In this document: positions 13,195-20,115 of the stretch, piece by piece
How the letters are laid out: each line of letters begins with the position of its first letter
Numbering within the stretch: the stretch's first letter is position 1
Source: Thiohalospira sp051745535
GTDB lineage: Bacteria > Pseudomonadota > Gammaproteobacteria > Thiohalospirales > Thiohalospiraceae
Assembly: GCA_051745535.1 (NCBI GenBank)
Contig: JBNJED010000015.1
Coordinates: 1-20,115 of the forward strand
Direction: 5' to 3'
DNA: 20,115 nucleotides
Made by a program: the position numbers and the translations under genes
Notes under the pieces: model-generated
Told to the model about the DNA's origin: nothing
What the model saw: only the letters and a program-made list of their open reading frames with translations
Databases searched by the model: none

Positions 13195-14934
13195 ATGTCA
13201 TTCGCTATCGCCGCCGCCCGCCTCAGCCTCCTCCTGCCCGCCCTCCTGGTGGCCGGTTGCGCGGGACTCCCATCGCCCGAGCCGGCCGACGAGCAGGCAC
13301 CGCCCATGGCCCAGGAGGCCGAGGTCGAACAGGACGAGCCGCCAGCGGCGACGACGGGGATCAGCGCCGACGTCCTCTACGACCTGCTGGTGGCGGAGCT
13401 GGCCGGCCAGTTCCGGCAGCTGGAGGTGGCCTCCGTCCACTACCTCCGGGCCGCCCGGACCAGCGGCGATCCGGCGGTAGCCGGTCGAGCGACGGCGGTG
13501 GCGCTCTTTGCCGGGGACGAGGCGGATGCCCGGGAGGCGGCGGGCCTCTGGGTCGAGGCCGCGCCGACGGATACCCGGGCGCGCCAGACCCTGGCCGGCC
13601 TCCTCATCCGGGCCGGCGAGCGCGACGAGGCGGTGGTCCAGATCGAGGCGCTCCTGGAGCAGGGGGATGAAGAGGTCGACTTCGACGCCATCGGCCGCCT
13701 GCTGCAGAGCCGGGGACATCGCGAGGAGGCGCTGGCGGTGATGGGCGAGCTGGTGGAGCGCCATCCCGACAACGCCACCATCCGCTTCGCTCGAGCCCGG
13801 CTGGCCCACCGTCTCGGCGCCCACGACCAGGCGCTGGAGTCGGTGGAACGGGTGCTCGAGGAGCGGCCCGACTGGAGCGCGGCCCTGCTCCTGCGGGCCA
13901 CCGCCCAGCGGGCCCGGGCCGGCGATCCGCGGGCGGCGCTGGAGGATCTGGAGGCCGCCGTGGCCGACCACCCGGACCATCGCGGACTGCGGCTGACCTA
14001 CGCCCGCTATCTGGTGGACAGCGGCGAGGTGGAGGCGGCCCGGGAGCAGTTCGGTCGCCTGGCCGAGGACGACCCTGACGACCCGGAGGTGCGCTTCGCC
14101 CTGGGGCTGCTGGCCCTGGAACAGGGCGACTGGGCGGATGCCGAGGACCACTTCGAACAGCTGACGGACACCGAACGGGCCGGGGAGGCCGCCTACTACC
14201 TCGGCATGGCACTGGAGGAGCAGGACGAGACGGAAGAGGCCCTGAAGGCCTACCGCCGGGTACGCGGCGGCCAGCACGCCCTGGATGCCCGGATCCGGGC
14301 CGCCTGGCTCATGGCCGAGGGCGGCGACCTGGTGGCGGCCCGCCACTACCTCCAGGCGGCCAAGCCCGAGGAGCGCGGCGAGGCCATCCGGCTGGCTCTG
14401 GCCGAGGGGCGCCTGCTGGTCCGCCACGGCCACCACGAGGCGGCCATGGAGGTCTATGACGCCGCCCTGGAGGAATTCCCCGACCACGGGGAGCTCCTCT
14501 ACGGCCGCGCCATGGCCGCCGCTGAACTCGGCCGGGTGGAGCGGGTGGAGACCGACCTGCGCCGTCTGTTGCAACAGGATCCGGAACACGCCCATGCCCT
14601 CAACGCCCTGGGCTATACCCTCACCGAACAGACCGATCGCTACGCGGAGGCGCGCGACTACATCGAGCGTGCTCTCGAGCTGGAGCCCGATGACCCCAAC
14701 ATCCTCGACAGCATGGGCTGGGTGGAGTACCAACTGGGCAACCTCGCCGAGGCCGAGGAGTGGCTGCGCCGCGCCTGGGAGGCGGCCCCGGGGCCGGAGA
14801 TCGCCGCCCATCTGGGGGAGGTCCTCTGGGAGCGCGGGCAGGAGGAAGAGGCCCGCCAGATCTGGGAGGAGGGCCTGGAGGCGGAACCGGATGCGGAGGT
14901 CCTCCGTGAGACCATGCACCGCTACCTGGAGTAG
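13195..14934 (+). CDS. TPR-repeat outer-membrane lipoprotein (PA4667-like)
   Basis: A 579-residue protein with a lipoprotein signal: hydrophobic segment at residues 10-20 and lipobox LVAGC with Cys22. Ala at +2 favours sorting to the outer membrane by the Lol system. After an acidic, Pro-rich linker (25-55) nearly all of it is helical tetratricopeptide repeats; the clearest are around residues 340-365 and 455-555, with motifs such as ALNALGYTL and ILDSMGWVEYQLGNLAEAEE. TPR proteins act as scaffolds; no enzymatic site is seen. Position between hemA and lolB equals that of the Pseudomonas TPR protein PA4667. The ATG at 13195 is chosen because it gives the signal peptide; the open frame runs further back through hemA antisense. 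lolB follows four bases after the stop. Confidence 0.9.
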   Translation: MSFAIAAARLSLLLPALLVAGCAGLPSPEPADEQAPPMAQEAEVEQDEPPAATTGISADVLYDLLVAELAGQFRQLEVASVHYLRAARTSGDPAVAGRATAVALFAGDEADAREAAGLWVEAAPTDTRARQTLAGLLIRAGERDEAVVQIEALLEQGDEEVDFDAIGRLLQSRGHREEALAVMGELVERHPDNATIRFARARLAHRLGAHDQALESVERVLEERPDWSAALLLRATAQRARAGDPRAALEDLEAAVADHPDHRGLRLTYARYLVDSGEVEAAREQFGRLAEDDPDDPEVRFALGLLALEQGDWADAEDHFEQLTDTERAGEAAYYLGMALEEQDETEEALKAYRRVRGGQHALDARIRAAWLMAEGGDLVAARHYLQAAKPEERGEAIRLALAEGRLLVRHGHHEAAMEVYDAALEEFPDHGELLYGRAMAAAELGRVERVETDLRRLLQQDPEHAHALNALGYTLTEQTDRYAEARDYIERALELEPDDPNILDSMGWVEYQLGNLAEAEEWLRRAWEAAPGPEIAAHLGEVLWERGQEEEARQIWEEGLEAEPDAEVLRETMHRYLE

Positions 14935-14938
14935 GTCG

Positions 14939-15562
14939 GTGCCGTGTCGTCCGGTTGCCGTCGTCGCGCTGGTCGCCCTCCTGCTGGCCGGTTGCGCCAC
15001 CGCGCCGCCGGATCCGGTGGCCGATCGGGAGGCCGCCTGGGCCGACCATCAGGCCGTCGTGGCAGGGCTGGAGCAGTGGGCGCTGGACGGGCGCGTGGCC
15101 ATTCGTGCCGGCGAGGAGGGCAGCCGCGCCTCCCTGGACTGGGAGCAGGATGGGGAGCGTTGGCAGGTCGCCCTCTACGGGCCCTTCGGGGCCGGCGAGG
15201 TCGTCCTCCGCGGCGGCGACGGTGAAGCGGTCCTGGAGGGACCGGAGGGGAGCGACCACGACCGCGACGCCCAGGCCCTCCTCCACCGGCGGACGGGTCT
15301 GATCCTCCCGGTGCCGGCGCTGGAATACTGGGTCCGGGGCCTGCCCGCCCCGGGCCGGGTGCGAGAGCGGGAGCTGGATGACCAGGGGCGGCTGGCGCGG
15401 CTGGCCCAGCGCGGCTGGGAGGTGCGCTATACCGCCTATGGCGAGCACGGCGGGCGGCCCCTGCCGGAGGCCCTCACCGCCACCCGCCGGGACGGTGCCG
15501 TGCGGTTGCGGCTGGCCATCCACGAGTGGCGGTTCCCGGAGGGGGACGGCGATGCAGACTGA
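14939..15562 (+). CDS. lolB: Outer-membrane lipoprotein receptor LolB
   Basis: LolB accepts lipoproteins from periplasmic LolA and inserts them in the outer membrane. The 207-residue product begins with a short basic signal and lipobox LLAGC (Cys19) with Ala at +2, followed by the LolB open-barrel with WALDGRVAIR (about 47-56), YGPFGAGEVVLRG, and the YWVRGLPAPG segment that is typical of the family. The start is GTG at 14939, chosen because GGAG at 14928-14931 is seven bases upstream and because it gives the correct signal length. It lies four bases after the TPR gene and overlaps ispE by 11 bases, so translation is coupled on both sides. Confidence 0.93.
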   Translation: MPCRPVAVVALVALLLAGCATAPPDPVADREAAWADHQAVVAGLEQWALDGRVAIRAGEEGSRASLDWEQDGERWQVALYGPFGAGEVVLRGGDGEAVLEGPEGSDHDRDAQALLHRRTGLILPVPALEYWVRGLPAPGRVRERELDDQGRLARLAQRGWEVRYTAYGEHGGRPLPEALTATRRDGAVRLRLAIHEWRFPEGDGDAD

Positions 15563-16412
15563 CTGGCCGGCCCCGGCCAAGCTCAACCTCTTCCTCCACG
15601 TGGTCGGCCGCCGGGCGGATGGCTACCATCGCCTGCAGACGGTCTTCCAGTTCCTGGATTACGGCGACACCGTGACCGTGACGCCGCGCGAGGATGGCGC
15701 CATCCGGATCCACCACCGCCTGGCGGGGCTGGACCCGGAACAGGACCTGGTGGCCCGGGCCGCGCGGCGGCTGCAGGAGGCCACCGGCCACCCCGGCGGG
15801 GCCGATCTCACGGTGACCAAGCGGCTGCCCGCCGGCGGCGGCCTGGGCGGGGGCAGCTCCGACGCCGCCACCACCCTGGTGGCGCTGAACCGGCTCTGGG
15901 GGACCGGGCTGGACGAGGAGGCCCTGGCCGGCCTCGGGCTGGGCCTGGGCGCGGATGTCCCCGTCTTCGTCCGTGGCCGCGCGGCCTGGGCCGAGGAGGT
16001 GGGAGAGGCGCTGACCCCGGTGGAGCTCCCCGAGCCGTGGTTCCTGGTGGTGGTCCCGCCGGTGGCGGTGAGCACCGCGGCCATCTTCGCCGATCCGGAA
16101 TTGAACCGGGACATGGCGCCCATTACAATGGAGGACTTCCTCGCGGGTCGCGGCGCCAACGCCCTGGAGGCGGTGGTCGCCGCGCGGGAGCCGGAGGTGG
16201 CCGCAGCGCTGGAGTGGCTGGGCGCCTTCGCCCCGGCGCGGATGACCGGCTCCGGGGCGTGCCTGTTTGCCGCCTTCGACCAGCAGCACGAGGCCGAGGC
16301 GGTGGCCGCCCGGCTGCCGGCGCGCTGGTCCGGCTTCGTGGCCCGCGGGCGCAATCGCTCGCCACTTCGGGACGGCGAGTGGACCGACTACTGGGGCGTA
16401 GCCAAGCGGTAA
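15552..16412 (+). CDS. ispE: 4-diphosphocytidyl-2-C-methyl-D-erythritol kinase
   Basis: ATP-dependent kinase of the MEP isoprenoid pathway. The 286-residue GHMP kinase has Lys10 in PAPAKLNLFL, the glycine-rich ATP loop PAGGGLGGGSSDAA (93-106), the catalytic Asp135 in GADVPVF, and the C-terminal MTGSGACLFA motif. The family body ends around ARGRNRSPL; the last dozen residues are an extension, and the final codons, WGVAKR plus the TAA at 16410-16412, are the first 21 bases of tRNA-Gln. Thus processing of the tRNA by RNase P would cut the message before its stop codon. The start overlaps lolB by 11 bases. Identity is firm; the embedded 3' end is the odd point. Confidence 0.96.
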   Translation: MQTDWPAPAKLNLFLHVVGRRADGYHRLQTVFQFLDYGDTVTVTPREDGAIRIHHRLAGLDPEQDLVARAARRLQEATGHPGGADLTVTKRLPAGGGLGGGSSDAATTLVALNRLWGTGLDEEALAGLGLGLGADVPVFVRGRAAWAEEVGEALTPVELPEPWFLVVVPPVAVSTAAIFADPELNRDMAPITMEDFLAGRGANALEAVVAAREPEVAAALEWLGAFAPARMTGSGACLFAAFDQQHEAEAVAARLPARWSGFVARGRNRSPLRDGEWTDYWGVAKR

Positions 16413-16466
16413 GGCAGCGGCTTTTGGTGCCGCCATGCGCAGGTTCGAATCCTGCCGCCCCAGCCA
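16392..16466 (+). tRNA. tRNA-Gln (anticodon UUG)
   Basis: Full cloverleaf of 75 bases with encoded CCA. Acceptor stem TGGGGCG pairs with CGCCCCA, including the U1-A72 pair typical of bacterial tRNA-Gln; anticodon stem GCGGC/GCCGC encloses TTTTGGT with anticodon TTG; T arm GCAGG-TTCGAAT-CCTGC. Closely resembles E. coli tRNA-Gln(UUG). Its first 21 bases are also the end of ispE. Its position between ispE and prs is as in Pseudomonas. Confidence 0.97.
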
Positions 16467-16472
16467 TTCATC

Positions 16473-16493
16473 CGGCCCCCGCGGGGGCCGTTT
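16473..16493 (+). terminator. Terminator-like hairpin after tRNA-Gln
   Basis: Bases 16473-16490 form a perfect 18-base palindrome (CGGCCCC stem, CGCG loop) followed by TTT. The stem is very stable but the T-run is short, so I expect partial termination, with some read-through into prs. It begins seven bases after the tRNA CCA and could also mark the 3' processing end. Confidence 0.5.
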
Positions 16494-16527
16494 CCCGTTC
16501 CGGCTACAGCTTATTCGGGGACAGACC

Positions 16528-17481
<954 letters not shown>

Positions 17482-17498
17482 TCCCAAGAATCCCTGCA

Positions 17499-17517
17499 GG
17501 GGCGCCGCCGGCGCCCC
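17499..17517 (+). other. Hairpin in the prs-rplY spacer
   Basis: GGGGCGCC (17499-17506) and GGCGCCCC (17510-17517) are perfect complements with a three-base loop, starting 18 bases after the prs stop. There is no following T-run. It may be a 3' protecting structure for prs, a Rho-type pause site, or part of a leader controlling rplY. Confidence 0.45.
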
Positions 17518-17550
17518 GGGTACGCCGAACCTGGTCGCGGGGGAGGCGGC

Positions 17551-17568
17551 GGCCGCCTTCGGGCGGTC
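17551..17568 (+). other. UUCG-tetraloop hairpin before rplY
   Basis: GGCCGCC (17551-17557), loop TTCG (17558-17561), GGCGGTC (17562-17568): seven pairs, one of them G-T, closed by a C(UUCG)G tetraloop, an exceptionally stable RNA element. It ends 30 bases before the rplY ATG and is not followed by a T-run, so it is more likely a leader structure than a terminator. Confidence 0.45.
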
Positions 17569-17598
17569 GTTCCAGTTGAAATCACGGAGTCACTCGAA

Positions 17599-18279
17599 AT
17601 GAGCAAGAACACCATCATCGTCAGCGCCGAGAAGCGGTCCGAGCAGGGCAAGGGTGCGAGCCGCCGCCTGCGTCGGAACGGCCAGGTGCCCGCCATCCTC
17701 TACGGGGCGGATGCCGAGCCGGTGGCCATCGCGCTGAACCACAATGTCCTGGAGAAGCAGCTCCACAACCCGGCCTTCGCCTCCAGCATCCTCAGCATCG
17801 AGCTGGACGGGGAGAAGATCCCGGCCATCATCAAGGATCTGCAGCGCCATCCGGCCAAGCCCAAGATCGTCCACGCCGACTTCCAGCGCGTCAGCGCCAA
17901 GGAGCCCATCCGCGTGAGCGTGCCGCTGGACTTCGAGGGCGAGGAGGAGGCCCCGGGGATCAAGCTCCAGAGCGGCGTGGCCACCCACGCCCTCAACGAG
18001 GTCGAGGTCAGCTGCCTCCCCGGCGACCTGCCCGAGTCCATCCGCGTGGACATGAGCAAGCTCAAGGTGGGTGACTCCGTCCACCTCTCCGACCTGAAGC
18101 TCCCCAAGGGCGTGGAGATCATCGCCCTGACCCAGGGGGCCGACCACGACACCCAGGTCGCCGCCATCGAGGCCACCCGCGCCACCGCCACGGCGGGCGG
18201 TGTCGAGGAGGAGGAGGCCGAGGCCGCCGGCGAAGAGGGTGGCGAGGCCGAGTCCGACCAGGAAGGCGAGGAAGAGTAG
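17599..18279 (+). CDS. rplY: 50S ribosomal protein L25, long CTC/TL5 type
   Basis: 5S rRNA-binding ribosomal protein. The 226-residue protein has the N-terminal L25 domain (residues 1-95, with KGASRRLRRNGQVPAILYG contacting 5S rRNA), and the C-terminal beta domain of the TL5/CTC type (about 100-185). The last 30 residues are an almost purely acidic Glu/Ala/Gly tail. The short E. coli form lacks the second domain and tail. GGAG at 17586-17589 is nine bases before the ATG. The 117-base gap from prs holds two strong hairpins. The pth start is 12 bases after its stop, so those two genes are probably co-transcribed. Confidence 0.96.
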   Translation: MSKNTIIVSAEKRSEQGKGASRRLRRNGQVPAILYGADAEPVAIALNHNVLEKQLHNPAFASSILSIELDGEKIPAIIKDLQRHPAKPKIVHADFQRVSAKEPIRVSVPLDFEGEEEAPGIKLQSGVATHALNEVEVSCLPGDLPESIRVDMSKLKVGDSVHLSDLKLPKGVEIIALTQGADHDTQVAAIEATRATATAGGVEEEEAEAAGEEGGEAESDQEGEEE

Positions 18280-18291
18280 TCCGGCGGCGCC

Positions 18292-18864
18292 GTGGCCCTG
18301 GGTCTCATCGCCGGTCTGGGCAACCCGGGTGACCGGTACGCCGGCACCCGGCACAACGCCGGCTACTGGTTCGCCGACGCCGTGGTCGCCGCCTGTGGTG
18401 GCGCCTACAAGCGGGAGGCGAAGCACAGCGCCGAGGTCGCCCGGATCTCGGTGGCCGGCCACGACCTGCGGATCGCCAGGCCGACGACCTACATGAACCA
18501 CTCCGGCCAGGCGGTGGGGGCGCTGGCGCGCTTCTACCGCCTGCCGCCGGAGGCGGTGCTGGTCGCCCACGATGAACTGGACCTGCCCGCCGGGGCCGTC
18601 CGCCTGAAGACCGGCGGCGGCCACGGCGGGCACAACGGTCTGCGCGACATCATCGGGGCCCTGGGGAGTCGGGACTTCCATCGCCTGCGGCTGGGTATCG
18701 GCCACCCGGGAACCGGCGGCGACGTGGTGCGCTACGTCCTCGACCGCCCCGGCAAGGCCGAGCGCCGGGCCATCGACGAGGCGGTGGAGGCCGCCGTCGG
18801 CGAACTCGAGGCCATGGTGACCGGCGACTTCGCCAACGCCATGAACCGCCTCCACACCACCTGA
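18292..18864 (+). CDS. pth: Peptidyl-tRNA hydrolase
   Basis: Cleaves peptidyl-tRNA that drops off the ribosome, recycling the tRNA. The 190-residue protein starts at GTG (18292) and shows the family landmarks GLGNPGDRYAGTRHNAG with Asn11 and catalytic His21, PTTYMNHSGQAV, the active-site Asp94 in AHDELDLP, and GGGHGGHNGLRD. All key positions are those of E. coli (Asn10, His20, Asp93) shifted by one. No clear Shine-Dalgarno is present ahead of the GTG, so it may rely on coupling to rplY. Next gene ychF begins 22 bases later. The rplY-pth-ychF order is widely conserved in proteobacteria. Confidence 0.97.
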   Translation: MALGLIAGLGNPGDRYAGTRHNAGYWFADAVVAACGGAYKREAKHSAEVARISVAGHDLRIARPTTYMNHSGQAVGALARFYRLPPEAVLVAHDELDLPAGAVRLKTGGGHGGHNGLRDIIGALGSRDFHRLRLGIGHPGTGGDVVRYVLDRPGKAERRAIDEAVEAAVGELEAMVTGDFANAMNRLHTT

Positions 18865-18886
18865 CACCACCACCGGAGTCCTTCCA

Positions 18887-19978
18887 ATGGGGTTTACCTG
18901 TGGCATCGTGGGCCTGCCCAACGTGGGCAAGTCCACCCTCTTCAATGCACTCACCAGCGCCGGGATCCAGGCGGAGAACTATCCCTTCTGCACCATCGAG
19001 CCCAACGTCGGCGTGGTGCCGGTCCCCGATCCGCGGCTGGACAAGCTGGCGGAGCTGGTGAAGCCGGAGAAGGTGATCCCCACCACCCTGGAGTTCACCG
19101 ATATCGCCGGCCTGGTGGCCGGGGCCTCCCAGGGCGAGGGGCTGGGCAACCAGTTCCTCGCCAACATCCGGGAGACCGACGCCATCGGCCACGTGGTCCG
19201 CTGCTTCGAGGACAGTGACGTGGTCCACGTGGGCGGCAAGGTGGACCCGGTGGGGGACATCGAGGTCATCAACACCGAGCTGGCCCTGGCGGATCTCGAT
19301 ACCGTCACCCGCAACCGCGAGCGCACCGCCAAGGCGGCCAAGAGCGGGGACAAGGAGGCCCAGGCGCGGCTGGCGGTGCTGGAGCGCGTGCAGGCCGCCC
19401 TGGACGAGGGGCAGCCCGTGCGGGCCCTGGGGCTTACCGACGAGGAGCGCGAGCACCTGCGGGACCTCCACCTGCTGACCATCAAGCCGACGCTCTACAT
19501 CGCCAACGTCGACGAGGGCGGCTTCGAGGACAATCCCCACCTGGAGTCGGTGCGCGCCCACGCCGCCGCCGAGGGCGCCGGGGTGGTGGCGGTGTGTGCC
19601 GCCATCGAGTCGGAGATCGCCGAGCTGGATGCCGAGGAGCGCGCCGAATTCCTGGACGAGCTGGGCCAGGACGAGCCGGGGCTCAACCGCGTGATCCGGG
19701 CCGGCTACGACCTGCTGGGCCTGCAGACCTACTTCACCGCCGGCCCCAAGGAGGTCCGGGCGTGGAACACCCGCAAGGGCGCCACGGCCCCGGAGGCGGC
19801 CGCGGCCATCCACACCGACTTCCAGCGCGGCTTCATCCGGGCCGAGGTCATCAGCTACGACGACTTCGTCGAGCACGGCGGCGAGAAGGGGGCCAAGGAG
19901 GCCGGGCGGCTCCGCTCCGAGGGCAAGGACTACGTGGTCGCCGACGGCGACGTCATCCACTTCCTCTTCAACGTCTAG
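18887..19978 (+). CDS. ychF: Ribosome-binding ATPase YchF (OLA1 family)
   Basis: P-loop NTPase of the Obg/HAS class that prefers ATP and binds ribosomes; linked to oxidative stress and translation of leaderless messages in other bacteria. The 363-residue length is exactly that of E. coli. Motifs in order: P-loop GLPNVGKST (9-17), switch II region DIAGLVAGASQGEGLG, where a hydrophobic residue replaces the usual catalytic Gln, the NxxE-type specificity loop in YIANVDE (instead of NKxD), a helical arm, and the C-terminal TGS domain ending in ADGDVIHFLFNV. GGAG lies about ten bases before the ATG. The last gene of the rplY-pth-ychF group. Confidence 0.97.
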   Translation: MGFTCGIVGLPNVGKSTLFNALTSAGIQAENYPFCTIEPNVGVVPVPDPRLDKLAELVKPEKVIPTTLEFTDIAGLVAGASQGEGLGNQFLANIRETDAIGHVVRCFEDSDVVHVGGKVDPVGDIEVINTELALADLDTVTRNRERTAKAAKSGDKEAQARLAVLERVQAALDEGQPVRALGLTDEEREHLRDLHLLTIKPTLYIANVDEGGFEDNPHLESVRAHAAAEGAGVVAVCAAIESEIAELDAEERAEFLDELGQDEPGLNRVIRAGYDLLGLQTYFTAGPKEVRAWNTRKGATAPEAAAAIHTDFQRGFIRAEVISYDDFVEHGGEKGAKEAGRLRSEGKDYVVADGDVIHFLFNV

Positions 19979-19982
19979 TTCC

Positions 19983-20011
19983 TTGACAGTACGGGGGCGG
20001 GCGAAGAAAAT
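19983..20011 (+). promoter_or_regulatory. Promoter of tRNA-Met
   Basis: Perfect consensus -35 TTGACA (19983-19988), 17-base spacer, -10 GAAAAT (20006-20011, four of six). The bases after the -10 are GCCCGGC, a G+C-rich discriminator as found in stable-RNA promoters under stringent (ppGpp/DksA) control. Start near 20018 would leave a 5' leader of about 20 bases for RNase P removal. The -35 begins four bases after the ychF stop. Confidence 0.65.
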
Positions 20012-20038
20012 GCCCGGCTCCAAAGGGAACTTCCCCCT

Positions 20039-20115
20039 GGCTACGTAGCTCAGCTGGTTAGAGCACATCACTCATAATGATGGGGTCCCCTGTTCGAATC
20101 AGGGCGTAGCCACCA
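20039..20115 (+). tRNA. tRNA-Met, elongator (anticodon CAU)
   Basis: Complete 77-base cloverleaf ending with encoded CCA at the last base of the window. Acceptor GGCTACG/CGTAGCC, D arm with GCTCAGCTGGTTAGAGC, anticodon loop CTCATAA with CAT, T arm CCCTG-TTCGAAT-CAGGG. It is near-identical to the E. coli elongator tRNA-Met outside the T stem. The paired 1-72 position excludes initiator tRNA; a lysidine-modified Ile(CAU) tRNA is less likely on sequence. Confidence 0.95.

Noticed and set aside
16435..16527. Earlier ATG for prs within tRNA-Gln
   Set aside because: It would translate the 3' half of the tRNA and the hairpin; the residues have no counterpart in Prs proteins.

Overview
This is ordinary chromosomal core sequence from a high-GC gammaproteobacterium. 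The gene order prmC-prfA-hemA, then divergently a TPR lipoprotein, lolB, ispE, tRNA-Gln, prs, a long L25 (CTC type), pth and ychF matches the arrangement I know from Pseudomonas. The presence of gatCAB, the high GC and the acidic protein surfaces would fit the Ectothiorhodospiraceae/Chromatiales side of the class. That placement is inference; no rRNA is present. I see no insertion sequence, phage gene, CRISPR array or integration scar.

Layout. 1-3912 (minus strand): mreB, mreC, mreD and the first three quarters of mrdA (PBP2), the rod-shape operon. A divergent promoter region separates it from 4083-7282 (plus): gatC-gatA-gatB, the Asp-tRNA(Asn)/Glu-tRNA(Gln) amidotransferase, followed by hslO (Hsp33) at 7311-8189. 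8172-13023 (minus), in order of transcription: hemA, prfA, prmC with 4-base overlaps, then after a 61-bp gap with its own possible promoter an unrecognised 133-residue Cys/His protein, a MoeB/ThiF-type E1-like enzyme and a JAMM-family metalloprotease. 13195-19978 (plus): TPR lipoprotein, lolB, ispE, tRNA-Gln, prs, rplY, pth, ychF. The window ends exactly at the CCA of an elongator tRNA-Met, which has its own strong-looking promoter.

How the genes work together. The left block builds the lateral cell wall. The middle blocks serve translation (GatCAB supplies correctly amidated tRNA, RF1 and its methyltransferase PrmC handle termination, L25 binds 5S rRNA, Pth recycles peptidyl-tRNA, YchF is ribosome-associated) and tetrapyrrole entry (HemA uses Glu-tRNA). 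LolB and the TPR lipoprotein belong to the outer membrane, IspE to isoprenoid synthesis and Prs to PRPP supply.

The points most worth a second look are: (1) mreC has no normal start codon that includes its membrane anchor, but a well-placed ATG lies one base out of frame across a G6 run that forms a -1 slippery heptamer; (2) the end of ispE, including its stop codon, is embedded in the 5' part of tRNA-Gln; (3) the small 133-aa gene/E1-like/JAMM set, in which the JAMM protein itself ends in Gly-Gly; (4) an 8-G tract in the spacer of the likely mreB promoter. I did not find a convincing wholly new system; the E1-like/JAMM set is the nearest candidate.
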